DNA of 31,037 bases from an uncultured Asticcacaulis sp. (GCA_946482045.1 CAMLPZ010000015.1:1-31037); one strand, 5' to 3'. Positions 15,737 to 23,945 are shown, counted from the stretch's first letter. Numbers and translations are program-made. The notes: generated by a model not told the origin, from the sequence alone.

Positions 15737-16905
15737 GCAAGCGTTGTTATTACGAAGTGCTGGAAGTCGAGCGTACCGTCGACGACGCCACTCTGAAATC
15801 GGCCTTCCGCAAGAAGGCGATGCAACACCATCCGGACCGCAACCACGGCGACGACCAGGCCGAGGCGCGCTTCAAGGAAGTCAACGAAGCCTATAGCGTC
15901 CTTTCGGATCCGCAAAAGCGCGCGGCCTATGACCGCTTCGGCCATGCCGGCATGAACGGCCAGTCGGCCGGCGGCGGCTTCAACGGCTTTGGCGGCGGCG
16001 CGCAAGGCTTCTCCAACGTCGAAGACATCTTCTCAGAAATGTTCGGCGACATCTTCGGCCAGCAGCGCCGGCCTCAGGGTCCGCAGCGCGGCTCGGATGT
16101 CCGTTTCGATTACGAAATCACGCTGGAACAGGCCTATAAGGGCGCCGACGTCGAAATCACCGTCCCTACCACCCTGACCTGCGAAGCCTGTAATGGCTCT
16201 GGCGCCAAGCCCGGCACGCGGCCCCAGGCATGTGGCACCTGCGCCGGCCACGGCCGCGTCCGCACCTCCAATGGCTTCTTCGCCGTCGAACGCACTTGCC
16301 CGACCTGTAACGGCCAGGGCCAGATCATCAAGGACGTGTGCGACTCCTGTAAAGGCCATGGCCAGGTGCGCCACAACAAAACGCTCAATGTCCGCATCCC
16401 GGCCGGCGTCGACGACGGCGCGCGCATTCTCTTGAAGGGCGAGGGCCAGGCTGGCGCCAAGGGCGGGCCCAAGGGCGACCTCTACATTTTCCTGAGCGTT
16501 GCCGAGCATGACATCTTCGAGCGCGACGGCCTCGACCTACATTGTTCGATCCCCGTACCGATGTCGACCGCCGTACTGGGCGGCGAGATGGAGGTGCCGT
16601 GCCTGATGGGCGGCGAAAATTGCGACGGCCAGTGCAAGCTCGATCTCACCATCCCCGAAGGCGCCCAGACTGGCCACAAGGTCAAGCTCAAGGGCCGCGG
16701 CATGCCGGGCCTCAATTCGCGGCAGAAAGGCGATCTGATCGTCGAGCTGTTTATCGAAACGCCCAAGCACCTGACGCCGCGCCAGAAGGAGCTGATGAAG
16801 GAATTCGCGGCCATCTGCGAAGAAAAGTCCTACGCCCAGAGCCAGGGTTTCGTGCACAAGGCCAAGCGCTTCTGGGATGACATCACCGGCGCCGCCGCCC
16901 AATAG
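15733..16905 (+). CDS. dnaJ: Co-chaperone DnaJ (Hsp40)
   Basis: 390-residue type I Hsp40. The J domain (about 4-70) contains HPD in MQHHPDRNHGD; a Gly/Phe-rich stretch follows (about 78-105). Four zinc-finger repeats are intact: CEACNGSG, CGTCAGHG, CPTCNGQG and CDSCKGHG. The C-terminal substrate-binding beta domains follow (RIPAGVDDGARI…). It stimulates DnaK ATPase and delivers clients. The start overlaps the stop of the small frame before it. Its stop TAG is the first base of the 45-bp repeat at 16905, and a strong terminator follows at 16952. Confidence 0.99.
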   Translation: MSKRCYYEVLEVERTVDDATLKSAFRKKAMQHHPDRNHGDDQAEARFKEVNEAYSVLSDPQKRAAYDRFGHAGMNGQSAGGGFNGFGGGAQGFSNVEDIFSEMFGDIFGQQRRPQGPQRGSDVRFDYEITLEQAYKGADVEITVPTTLTCEACNGSGAKPGTRPQACGTCAGHGRVRTSNGFFAVERTCPTCNGQGQIIKDVCDSCKGHGQVRHNKTLNVRIPAGVDDGARILLKGEGQAGAKGGPKGDLYIFLSVAEHDIFERDGLDLHCSIPVPMSTAVLGGEMEVPCLMGGENCDGQCKLDLTIPEGAQTGHKVKLKGRGMPGLNSRQKGDLIVELFIETPKHLTPRQKELMKEFAAICEEKSYAQSQGFVHKAKRFWDDITGAAAQ

Positions 16906-16949
16906 CAGGGGCACAGCCCCTGCACCCAGAATCGCTACGCAGTTTTTAA
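16905..16949. repeat. 45-bp extragenic repeat, copy 1
   Basis: Begins with the last base of the dnaJ stop and contains the perfect hairpin GCAGGGGC-ACA-GCCCCTGC, then ACCC.GAAT.GCTACG.AGTTT.TAA. It matches copy 2 (23946-23990) at 40 of 45 positions in the same orientation. Both copies lie beside coding genes in non-coding DNA, which fits a dispersed REP-like element. Confidence 0.8.
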
Positions 16950-16951
16950 CA

Positions 16952-16978
16952 CCCGCCGGTACCTCACCGGCGGGTTTT
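16952..16978 (+). terminator. Rho-independent terminator of dnaKJ
   Basis: CCCGCCGG and CCGGCGGG are perfect 8-bp arms around a 7-base loop, followed by TTTT, 47 bases after the dnaJ stop. Confidence 0.88.
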
Positions 16979-16988
16979 CATTTTCACT

Positions 16989-17016
16989 TTGACCTGACGC
17001 CGCACACGCCCTATCG
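16989..17016 (+). promoter_or_regulatory. Possible housekeeping promoter of dapB
   Basis: TTGACC (16989-16994) and CTATCG (17011-17016) are 16 bases apart, close to the Caulobacter housekeeping consensus TTGAC/GCTAnA. A small inverted repeat ACGAAACTTCGT (17021-17032) lies just before the AAGGA ribosome site. Confidence 0.4.
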
Positions 17017-17043
17017 GACTACGAAACTTCGTAAGGACTGATT

Positions 17044-17799
17044 ATGACCGCGCCGACGCTTCGCTTTGCCGTCAATGGATACAAGGGCCGCATGGGCCAG
17101 GCCATCCTGCGTGTGCTGGAAGAAGGCAAACATCCGGTCGCCGCGAAGTTCGACAAGGGCGAACTGCCGAACCTGGTCAAGGCCGATTGCGTCATCGACT
17201 TCTCGACCCCGGAAGCATCGCTGGCCCTGCTGGAAGCCTGCGCCAACGAAGGCCTGAGCCGCCCGCGGCCGCTGGTTCACGTCATCGGCTCGACTGGCTT
17301 CACGCCGGAACAACTGGCGCGCATCCCGGCCTTCGCGGATCAGGTTATCATTGTCCGTTCGGGCAACTTTTCGCTGGGCATCAACCTCTTGATGGGGCTC
17401 CTCAAGCAGGCCAGTGCCCGCCTGTCGGCCGAGGACTGGGACATCGAGATCCTGGAAGGCCACCATAAGCGTAAAGTCGATGCGCCATCGGGTACCGCCC
17501 TGATGCTCGGCGAAGCGGCCGCCTATGGCCGTGGCGTCAAGCTCGAGGACGCCAAGGTCACCGCGCGTGACGGCATAACCGGGGCCCGCGAAGCCGGCAC
17601 GATCGGTTTCTCGGTCATCCGCGCCGGCGGTATCGTCGGAGAACACTCGGCCATACTGGCCTCGGAAGACGAAATCCTGACCCTGTCGCATTCAGCACGG
17701 GACCGCACACTGTTCGCGCGTGGCGCCATCCAGGCCGCCATCTGGGGCCGCAGGCAGACGGCGGGTCTCTACGACATGCAGGATGTCCTGGGATTTTAA
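17044..17799 (+). CDS. dapB: 4-hydroxy-tetrahydrodipicolinate reductase DapB
   Basis: 251-residue cytoplasmic enzyme that reduces hydroxy-tetrahydrodipicolinate with NAD(P)H in the diaminopimelate-lysine pathway. The N-terminal dinucleotide motif is FAVNGYKGRMGQ, VIDFSTPEA follows, and the signature EILEGHHKRKVDAPSGTA carries the catalytic His pair and Lys. GEAGTIGF-like REAGTIGFSVIRAGGIVGEHS is the C-terminal core. It is about 20 residues shorter than common 270-residue DapB proteins, with the gap between GRMG and VIDF, so the cofactor-specificity loop is short. The ATG has AAGGA six bases upstream. It is placed behind the dnaKJ terminator and so has its own promoter. Confidence 0.96.
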   Translation: MTAPTLRFAVNGYKGRMGQAILRVLEEGKHPVAAKFDKGELPNLVKADCVIDFSTPEASLALLEACANEGLSRPRPLVHVIGSTGFTPEQLARIPAFADQVIIVRSGNFSLGINLLMGLLKQASARLSAEDWDIEILEGHHKRKVDAPSGTALMLGEAAAYGRGVKLEDAKVTARDGITGAREAGTIGFSVIRAGGIVGEHSAILASEDEILTLSHSARDRTLFARGAIQAAIWGRRQTAGLYDMQDVLGF

Positions 17800-17800
17800 C

Positions 17801-17828
17801 GAAAAACGCCGCCTGCGACGCAGGCGGC
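17801..17828 (-). terminator. Terminator between dapB and a small membrane gene
   Basis: GCCGCCTGC and GCAGGCGGC are perfect 9-bp arms around GAC. The A-run at 17802-17806 becomes a T-run after the stem on the minus strand, so it is best read as the terminator of the leftward membrane-protein gene; it also lies nine bases after the dapB stop and may stop transcription both ways. Confidence 0.8.
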
Positions 17829-17852
17829 TCATTAAATGGAAATGATAGAGCC

Positions 17853-18191
17853 TCAGGCTTTCTTGGCCTGGAATTTCATCGCCGTCTTCGTCGTACCCAC
17901 GACTCCGACGACGCCATAGGCAAACACATACATCATAACGACCTGGACAATGGCCGACAGACGGCGGAAATCGGGAATATGCAGTGGATCGCCTGTCAAG
18001 CGCGGCAGGAAGATGCTTACCGCATAGGCGCCGAGCACAGTCAGAAGGGCTTTAAGCGCCAGACTGTCATTCTTCTGCTGGAAGATGCCGATGACCAGGC
18101 CGATCATCAGGACCAGCATAAGATTGACAGCGGCCAAGGTCGCCTGAAGTCCGTCGCCGAGCGACAGGATGAAATTCCAGATATCGTTCAT
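17853..18191 (-). CDS. Small three-helix membrane protein, unknown function (A)
   Basis: 112 residues with three predicted membrane segments (about 19-37, 44-62 and 79-98), a short amphipathic N-terminus and a basic C-terminal tail (MKFQAKKA). No known domain or catalytic motif is recognised. GAGGG lies six bases before the ATG at 18191. Length, segment spacing and a P-x-x-PD stretch before the last helix (PLHIPDF) resemble the neighbour at 18376 (PIWPDL), so the two look like distant paralogues; sequence identity is low. The function cannot be named; holin-like or envelope stress roles are only possibilities. Confidence 0.75.
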   Translation of the reverse strand: MNDIWNFILSLGDGLQATLAAVNLMLVLMIGLVIGIFQQKNDSLALKALLTVLGAYAVSIFLPRLTGDPLHIPDFRRLSAIVQVVMMYVFAYGVVGVVGTTKTAMKFQAKKA

Positions 18192-18375
18192 GAGTTACCC
18201 TCTCAAGGTTCATGTCAGGTTCGGGATCGGATCGAACCGTCTGGCTCGCCCCTACAGGTTAATACCTATTCACCATAAATAATGATTCAATGTGGTTGTC
18301 CATGTTCTCCGAACGCAGTTATGGCGCGCGGCAGGTCGGACCACGCGCACTGCGCGATATCGGAATTGAAAAGGC

Positions 18376-18744
18376 TCAGGATTTCGAGGCGATGATAACG
18401 GGAATGAGCGGACGGCTGAGGTTCACGGGCATGAACAGCGACTTGATCTTTTCGCATAGCCAGATGAGGACCCAGGCAACGGCGAACAGCACGACGGCCT
18501 GGATTTCCGTTTCCATTTGCATGAGGTCGGGCCAGATCGGCTCGGCGCCGTAGATCGTCGGCCATACGGCAACGACCAGCATGGCGGGGATGACAGCAAG
18601 GGGCGCTTTCAGCCAGCTTCGGCCTCTCGGCAGCGCAAATCCTATGAACAGACTAAGCACCAAAACGGGTACAATGTTGAGACCGATCAGCGCGGCCGAG
18701 GTGGAATCCACAATGGCCCAGAAAAATTGTACAAACTCGCCCAT
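18376..18744 (-). CDS. Small three-helix membrane protein, unknown function (B)
   Basis: 122 residues with three predicted membrane segments (about 17-38, 45-62 and 80-98) and a short tail. Family not recognised. Its layout parallels protein A: similar N-terminal amphipathic stretch, similar helix positions, and AEPIWPDL before helix 3 aligning with GDPLHIPDF. The gap of 184 bases to gene A (18192-18375) carries no other gene and probably holds gene A's own promoter. A weak GAAAGA precedes the ATG. The function is unknown. Confidence 0.7.
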   Translation of the reverse strand: MGEFVQFFWAIVDSTSAALIGLNIVPVLVLSLFIGFALPRGRSWLKAPLAVIPAMLVVAVWPTIYGAEPIWPDLMQMETEIQAVVLFAVAWVLIWLCEKIKSLFMPVNLSRPLIPVIIASKS

Positions 18745-19112
18745 TTAAACAGTCTTTCAAAAGCGCCGCTGCTTATAGGTCTATTAAGCGCAGACGGCGG
18801 TACAAACCCGACCTGTCCATTTAAATCCCGGCTACCTGAATTCCCCTTTAGGCTGGCATTCATCCCGCGTTCATGTTCGGCTCGGGTTCAGCTATCAGGG
18901 GAATTCCATGATAAGAAATCGATATGGACACGTCCGCTTTGAAGACTGGGACGCTTCGGTGTTGCCGTAAATTGAAATAATGTGGTTATCTGATCACAGA
19001 TGCGTGTGCGGCGCGAGCGCAACTCGCCCATCCGGGGAAAGTGTGAGTAAATTTTGACCGCCTCTGACGTCTAACAAACAGAAACGGCATAGTATTTATT
19101 AAATGAAAAGGA
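18745..19112. other. Non-coding region with 11-base TTCA repeats and a 20-codon frame
   Basis: This 368-base gap has no recognised gene. TTCAT occurs at 18859 and 18870, and TTCGG at 18876 and TTCAG at 18887, that is, two pairs each spaced 11 bases, as in tandem sites of OmpR/PhoB-type regulators. Eighteen bases later, ATG 18908 preceded by AGGGGA (ideal spacing) opens a 20-codon frame ending TAA at 18970; it may be a leader peptide, a tiny protein, or the remnant of a gene. A TTCAT/TTCGG pair 11 bases apart also occurs at 18209 and 18220, upstream of membrane gene A. Nothing else is seen from 18971 to 19112. Confidence 0.4.
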
Positions 19113-19595
19113 TCAGCGACCCGTTGAGCCGAACCCGCCGCCGCCGCGTTGGGTTTCGTCGAGCGACTCCTGACCCTGCCAAGCGATACGGGCGTGGCGG
19201 GCAACGACCATCTGGGCGATCCGGTCGCCGCGATTGATGACGAAATCTTCCGAACCCAGATTGATCAGGATGACACCGACCTCGCCGCGGTAGTCGGAAT
19301 CGATCGTGCCGGGCGAATTCAGGCAGGTGATGCCGAATTTCAACGCCAGGCCGGAACGCGGGCGAACCTGGACCTCATAGCCCTGTGGCACGGCAATCTT
19401 CAGACCGGTCGGCACGAGGGCGCGCGCCAGCGGCTTTAGCGTCAGGGTTTCGCCCTCGGCGATTGCTGCGCGCAGGTCTAGGCCGGCCGAGCCCTCGGTC
19501 TCATAGGCCGGCAATGCCAGACCTGCGGCGTGCGGCAACTGCACGACCTGGGCGGTGACTTCGGGTTCGGCGGTCGGGACGGTGTGGGCGTTCAT
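19113..19595 (-). CDS. dut: dUTP diphosphatase (dUTPase)
   Basis: 160-residue homotrimeric dUTPase that hydrolyses dUTP to dUMP, limiting uracil in DNA and feeding dTMP synthesis. All five motifs are present: [28 protein letters not shown] (with catalytic Asp and Tyr), RIAQMV and the glycine-rich tail [10 protein letters not shown]. The length is standard. The ATG is at 19595. It follows coaBC in the same direction after about 117 bases holding a hairpin, so the two may be only partly co-transcribed; this coaBC-dut order is common in alphaproteobacteria. Confidence 0.98.
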   Translation of the reverse strand: MNAHTVPTAEPEVTAQVVQLPHAAGLALPAYETEGSAGLDLRAAIAEGETLTLKPLARALVPTGLKIAVPQGYEVQVRPRSGLALKFGITCLNSPGTIDSDYRGEVGVILINLGSEDFVINRGDRIAQMVVARHARIAWQGQESLDETQRGGGGFGSTGR

Positions 19596-19623
19596 GGCAA
19601 GGGCTCGCGGCTTACTAAAGATT

Positions 19624-19649
19624 CGCCCTCCCCATAAATGGGGAGGGCG
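19624..19649. terminator. Strong hairpin between coaBC and dut
   Basis: CGCCCTCCCC and GGGGAGGGCG are perfect 10-bp arms around ATAAAT. There is no strong T-run on the minus strand, so it may act as a weak terminator, an mRNA stabiliser, or a copy of the CCTCCCC/GGGGAGG palindromes that recur between genes in Caulobacterales-like genomes. Confidence 0.6.
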
Positions 19650-19712
19650 TAGTGGCGTTTACCTTTTCATATTTTTGGCCGTCGCTACAGCACCCATTGG
19701 AAAAGTTAACAG

Positions 19713-20903
19713 CTAACTGAGGCGCCTGTGGATATAGTCGGCCAGGAAGCTCGCCACATCCGCCTTGGTTTCACCCGGCACGGGCGTAAATCCATCGAGA
19801 TCGACCAGCGTCACCGAATTGCGCGTCGACCCGAAGACGCCATCAGACACATTATTGGCCAGGATGGCGTCGCAGCCCTTCGACGCCAGCTTGGCCTTGG
19901 CGTATTCCTCAAGCGTATTGGTCTCGGCCGCAAAGCCGATCACCAGACGCGGCCGCATCTCCAGGTGCTTGGAGACGGATTCGAGAATATCCGGATTCTT
20001 GACGAAGGTGACCGACAGTTCGGCATCAGCCGTCTTCTTCTGCTTTTCGGGCGCAGCCTCCTTAGGGCGCCAGTCGGCGACGGCGGCCACCGCGACAAAG
20101 ACATCAGTTGGCAAGGCGGCATGAACAGCATCGAACATCTGCTGGGCGGTTTCGACATCGACGCCTTTGACGCCCGGCGGTGTCGGCAGTGCGACCGGCC
20201 CTGACACCAGGGTCACCTCGGCGCCTTCGCGCGCCAGGCGGTCGGCTATCGCATAGCCCTGCTTGCCCGAAGAGCGGTTGGTCAGGCCGCGCACCGGATC
20301 GAGCGGCTCGAACGTCGGGCCGGCGGTGAGCACAATTTTTCTGCCTTTAAGACGCTGGCTGGCGGTCAGCTTCTCCTGAACGGCGGCAAAGATCGCTTCT
20401 GGCTCGCTCATTCGGCCAAGGCCGAATTCGCCGCACGCCATGTCGCCTTCCTCTGGCCCCACAAATGATACGCCATCGGCGGTCAGTTGGGCCAGGTTGC
20501 GCTGGGTCGCGGCGTGGTGCCACATGCGGACATTCATAGCGGGCGCCATCAGCACCGGCTTGTCGGTTGCCAGAAGGAGGGTGGTTGCCAGATCATTGGC
20601 CTGGCCGTGCGCAGCCTTGGCCATCAAGTCGGCTGTGGCCGGCGCGACCACGACCAGGTCAGCCTGGCGCGACAGCATGATGTGGCCCATCTCGGTCTCA
20701 TCGGTCAGGTCGAACAGGTCGCGATAGACCTTGTCGCCGGACAGGGCGGCAGCCGTCAGCGGCGTGACAAAGGCCTCGGCGGCCTTGGTCAGAACGACGC
20801 GGACATTCAGGCCGGCCTTCTTGATCAGGCGGACCAGCTCCAGAGACTTATAGGCAGCGATACCGCCGCCGATGATCAGGAGAATGCGCTTGGGCTCGGT
20901 CAT
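19713..20903 (-). CDS. coaBC: Bifunctional phosphopantothenoylcysteine decarboxylase/phosphopantothenate-cysteine ligase CoaBC
   Basis: 396-residue bifunctional coenzyme A enzyme. The N-terminal CoaC flavoprotein part has GGGIAAYKSLELVR, PAMNVRMW (the PxMNxxMW motif) and GDMACGEFGLGRM with the catalytic Cys. The C-terminal CoaB part has TAGPTFEPLDPVRGLTNRSSGKQGYAIA, KNPDIL and LANNVS, and would use a nucleotide triphosphate to join phosphopantothenate and cysteine. The ATG at 20903 follows AAAGGA with a six-base gap; the upstream open frame adds 18 residues without family support. It is divergent from the lipoprotein gene, with only 56 bases between the starts, so both promoters overlap. Confidence 0.97.
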   Translation of the reverse strand: MTEPKRILLIIGGGIAAYKSLELVRLIKKAGLNVRVVLTKAAEAFVTPLTAAALSGDKVYRDLFDLTDETEMGHIMLSRQADLVVVAPATADLMAKAAHGQANDLATTLLLATDKPVLMAPAMNVRMWHHAATQRNLAQLTADGVSFVGPEEGDMACGEFGLGRMSEPEAIFAAVQEKLTASQRLKGRKIVLTAGPTFEPLDPVRGLTNRSSGKQGYAIADRLAREGAEVTLVSGPVALPTPPGVKGVDVETAQQMFDAVHAALPTDVFVAVAAVADWRPKEAAPEKQKKTADAELSVTFVKNPDILESVSKHLEMRPRLVIGFAAETNTLEEYAKAKLASKGCDAILANNVSDGVFGSTRNSVTLVDLDGFTPVPGETKADVASFLADYIHRRLS

Positions 20904-20959
20904 GGGGGTCCTTTCCGCTTGGGGCGGTGTGTGCCATAGATAAGGCGCAGGGGGCAAGG

Positions 20960-21571
20960 ATGACAGGCGGTTACAAAAGGTTCTTATTGATCGCCGCGTT
21001 GCTGGGCCTGGCGTCCTGCGATGCGGGACCGTCGGCCGTGCTCAAGGATGGCGAAGGCAAGGCGGCGTCATCGCCGGTCGCAGCGGTGCCGGTTGAGGTT
21101 CCAGAAGCGCCGCCCGTCATCGCTGAACAGCCGGTTGAGGCCGCGCCGGAGCATCAGAACGCCGGTGCGCCTAATTTCGGCAAACCCCTGTCGATCGCCG
21201 CCGATCACGCCACTATCACGGCCACGCACTATGGCGACTGGCCGCTGTGGTCGTCGAATCGTAAATACTCCACCGAAGAAAACGCCCGCTATCACTTCGA
21301 ACGCCACGGGCCGGAATTCGGCGCCAAGTCCTACAACGATTACATGGCAATGGTGCACGGCTTTATCCACGCGCCGCCGGAAGGGACGCAAACGCTCAAA
21401 CGCAACAATGGCGACACGCTGTTCTACGATCCGAAAGGCAATGTCTTTGCGGTCATGACGAAAAAAGGCGCGCCCCGAACTATGTTCCGGCCCGACGATG
21501 GCGCGGCTTACTGGAACCGTCAGAAGATCATCGAATCCGAGCGCCGGACGATCCGCAAAGACGCGGAATAG
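20960..21571 (+). CDS. Lipoprotein with polymorphic-toxin-type nuclease-like domain
   Basis: 203 residues. The signal sequence ends in lipobox LGLASC with Cys20, then Asp21, which in enterobacteria retains lipoproteins in the inner membrane. A low-complexity Ala/Pro/Glu linker (about 30-70) follows. Residues about 105-192 resemble the small RNase-like domain often found at the C-terminus of Rhs, CdiA and other polymorphic toxins (barnase/BECR group): HFERHGPEFGAKSYNDYM, GDTLFYDPKGNVFAVMTKKGAPRTMFRPDD and a final YW. His112 and His116 would be candidate catalytic residues. The match is from memory of the family pattern. The ATG at 20960 has GGGG close upstream. The stop directly abuts the ubiB stop. 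No immunity gene is obvious beside it, so a domesticated or non-toxic role is likely. Confidence 0.7.
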   Translation: MTGGYKRFLLIAALLGLASCDAGPSAVLKDGEGKAASSPVAAVPVEVPEAPPVIAEQPVEAAPEHQNAGAPNFGKPLSIAADHATITATHYGDWPLWSSNRKYSTEENARYHFERHGPEFGAKSYNDYMAMVHGFIHAPPEGTQTLKRNNGDTLFYDPKGNVFAVMTKKGAPRTMFRPDDGAAYWNRQKIIESERRTIRKDAE

Positions 21572-23074
21572 CTACCGGACCGCCAGCCAGACCATCATGA
21601 CCAGAGACAGGATCGACGTCGCAAGCGCAATATAGCCCAGGGTACGGCTGTGGCGCAGTTCGGCGCGCATGGAGTCATTGCCGGTCGCAATCACAGTCTC
21701 AGTGGCGGGCTCGTCCAGCTTGCGGATCAGCTTTTCCAGCAGGCGCTTGGCCTCGGTGACCGGCGACAGTTCGCGCGAAATCCAGGCGCGGACCACGGGA
21801 CGGGCGGCCTCCCACAGATTGTGCTCGGGGTAGATGCGGCGCGCCACGCCTTCAACGCTGACCATGGTCTTCTGCAGCAGGACCAGTTCGGGCCTGAGGT
21901 GCATGTCGAACTGGGCGGTGATTTCGAACAGCTGGGTCAAAAGCCGGCCCATCGATACTTCGGTGGCTTTTTGCCCCAGGACGGGTTCACCGACGGCGCG
22001 CAGGGCCTGGGCGAAGCTGTCGACATTGTGGGTGCGCGGCACATAGCCGGCCTCGAAATGGACCTCGGCGACGCGTTTATAGTCGCGCTGCAGGAAGCCC
22101 CACAGCATCTCCGCCAGATAGCGCCGCTCCTGTGGGCGCAGGCGGCCGATAATGCCGAAATCGATGGCGATCAGCTGTGCGGGCGCCGCGACGAACAGGT
22201 TGCCTTCGTGCAGGTCGGCGTGGAAGACGCCGTGATCCAAAGCCTGCGACAGGAAGGCGCGGATAAGATTGTCGGCGGTTTCCTTGTGGTCCAGCCCCGG
22301 CAGCGACAACGCTTCGGGCTTGGACAGCGGCGTGCCGTCGGCCCATTCCAGTACGATGACCCGGCGCGCGACCTGATGCCAGACGACCTTGGGCGCGCGC
22401 ATATAGGGGGTAGCATTGATGATCTTACCGATCTCGTCGCAGGCCGAAGCTTCCAGGCGCAGGTCGAGTTCCAGCATCAGCGACTGCGCCACTGTAGCGA
22501 CAAAGGCTTCGGGTTCCAGGCGCCGCGCCACGCTGACGAACTGATGGACAAGCCGCGCTGAGAGCGTCAGCATGGCGATGTCGGCGGCGATGATTTCCTC
22601 GATGCCGGGCCGCAGGATCTTGACCGCCACCTTGCGGCCGTCACGCAGGACGGCGCGATGGGCCTGGGCGATCGAGGCGGCGCCCAGCACCTCGCCGAAT
22701 TCGCTGAAGATGTCGCCCAACGGCTTGCCGAGGGCTTCTTCGACCGAAGCGATGGCGACGCGCTCAGAAAACGGCGGCAGGCGATCCTTAAGGTGGCTCA
22801 GGTCCTCGATAAACTGCTTGCCGAAAATGTCGCCGCGCGTCGACAGTATCTGGCCCAGCTTGATGAAGGCCGGTCCCAGTTCCTGAAACGCCAGGGCGTA
22901 GCGCTCGCCGGGGCGCAGATTGCTGCGCCGCGCGAATACGCCGCGCAGAACCCCCGCGGCAAAGCGCGGCAGTGGCGGCAGCAGCGGCGAAAGTTCCTTA
23001 GGGACCAACGCGTCGTGACGCAGGAGGACGAGGCCCGTGCGGAACATGCGCATCCATGAAGCGAAACTGGCCAT
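21572..23074 (-). CDS. ubiB: Ubiquinone biosynthesis regulatory ATPase-like kinase UbiB
   Basis: 500-residue member of the UbiB/ABC1/ADCK family, needed for ubiquinone synthesis, probably acting on lipid-bound intermediates at the inner membrane. It has the KxGQ motif FIKLGQILSTRGD, kinase-like AQAHRAVLRDGRKVAVKI, catalytic-loop FHADLHEGNLFV and metal-binding IDFGIIGRL. Two hydrophobic segments close the C-terminus (GYIALATSILSLVMMVWLAVR), as in UbiB. It starts 19 bases after the ubiE stop and forms an operon with it. Its stop (21572-21574) touches the stop of the lipoprotein, leaving no terminator between convergent genes. Confidence 0.96.
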   Translation of the reverse strand: MASFASWMRMFRTGLVLLRHDALVPKELSPLLPPLPRFAAGVLRGVFARRSNLRPGERYALAFQELGPAFIKLGQILSTRGDIFGKQFIEDLSHLKDRLPPFSERVAIASVEEALGKPLGDIFSEFGEVLGAASIAQAHRAVLRDGRKVAVKILRPGIEEIIAADIAMLTLSARLVHQFVSVARRLEPEAFVATVAQSLMLELDLRLEASACDEIGKIINATPYMRAPKVVWHQVARRVIVLEWADGTPLSKPEALSLPGLDHKETADNLIRAFLSQALDHGVFHADLHEGNLFVAAPAQLIAIDFGIIGRLRPQERRYLAEMLWGFLQRDYKRVAEVHFEAGYVPRTHNVDSFAQALRAVGEPVLGQKATEVSMGRLLTQLFEITAQFDMHLRPELVLLQKTMVSVEGVARRIYPEHNLWEAARPVVRAWISRELSPVTEAKRLLEKLIRKLDEPATETVIATGNDSMRAELRHSRTLGYIALATSILSLVMMVWLAVR

Positions 23075-23093
23075 TGGATCTCAAGCGAGCGCT

Positions 23094-23867
23094 TTACGCC
23101 CAGCCCTCGTGCAGGGCGCAAATGCCGCCGGAGAAGTTGGTATAGCGGGCATTGCGGAAGCCTGCCTTGGTCATCATGTCCTTCAGCGTTTCCTGGTTGG
23201 GGAAGCGCTGGATGCTTTCGACCAGGTACTGGTAGCTGTCGCGGTCGTTGGCGACCAGCTTGCCCATCCACGGAATGACATTGAAGCTGTAGGCTTCGTA
23301 GATCTTGGCGACGGGTGTGGCCGTCGGGTGCGAGAATTCGAGGCAGAAAAAGCGGCCGCCCGGCTTCAGCACGCGGCGCGCTTCGTTCAAAGCCACCTGC
23401 ACATCGGCGACATTGCGGATGCCAAAGCTGATAATATAGGCATCGACGCTGGCGTCATCGATGGCCAGGTTCATGGCGTCGCCGACCGACCAGCTCAGTT
23501 CCGGTTCGGTGCCTTTCTCCCGGCCGGCCAGGATCATCTGTTCGTTATAGTCGATGACGCGGATTTCTACATCCTTTGCATCGTAACCGCGCGCCTTGCG
23601 GCGGGCCTTGGCGGCGCGCGCCATCTTGGCCAGGCGGCGGGCGATGTCGCCGGTGCCGCCGGCAACGTCCAGGATGACTTCGCCGGGCTGCGGATTGAGG
23701 CGCGCGCAGGCGGCGTCCTTCCAGACATGGTGGACGCCCAGCGACATGACGTCATTCATCAGGTCGTATTTGGGGGCAACGCGCGCGAAGACCTCGGCGA
23801 CGCGCGACACCTTTTCGCGCGGATCGAGGTCCCGGAAACCGAAGGGGGAGGTTGCGGTATCGGACAT
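23094..23867 (-). CDS. ubiE: Ubiquinone/menaquinone C-methyltransferase UbiE
   Basis: 257-residue SAM-dependent methyltransferase that methylates the ring carbon of demethyl-ubiquinone intermediates. Family blocks are visible: [36 protein letters not shown] (SAM motif I), [20 protein letters not shown] and the C-terminal [26 protein letters not shown] 12-residue basic insertion ([12 protein letters not shown]) follows motif I, common in alphaproteobacteria. The start at 23867 (MSDTATSP) is chosen over the frame opening at 23966, which is an arginine-rich unrelated extension. First gene of the ubiE-ubiB operon. The mutM gene that often sits beside ubiE is absent. Confidence 0.97.
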   Translation of the reverse strand: MSDTATSPFGFRDLDPREKVSRVAEVFARVAPKYDLMNDVMSLGVHHVWKDAACARLNPQPGEVILDVAGGTGDIARRLAKMARAAKARRKARGYDAKDVEIRVIDYNEQMILAGREKGTEPELSWSVGDAMNLAIDDASVDAYIISFGIRNVADVQVALNEARRVLKPGGRFFCLEFSHPTATPVAKIYEAYSFNVIPWMGKLVANDRDSYQYLVESIQRFPNQETLKDMMTKAGFRNARYTNFSGGICALHEGWA

Positions 23868-23945
23868 GGCCGCTGTTCTAACGGCAAAAGGTTGAGAATG
23901 AAATACGTTTCGCGCAACGCGTCGTGTGACCCAGCGTCGCGGCAG

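Noticed and set aside
18517..18942. 141-codon plus-strand frame
   Set aside because: It runs antisense through membrane gene B into non-coding DNA and has no family resemblance.
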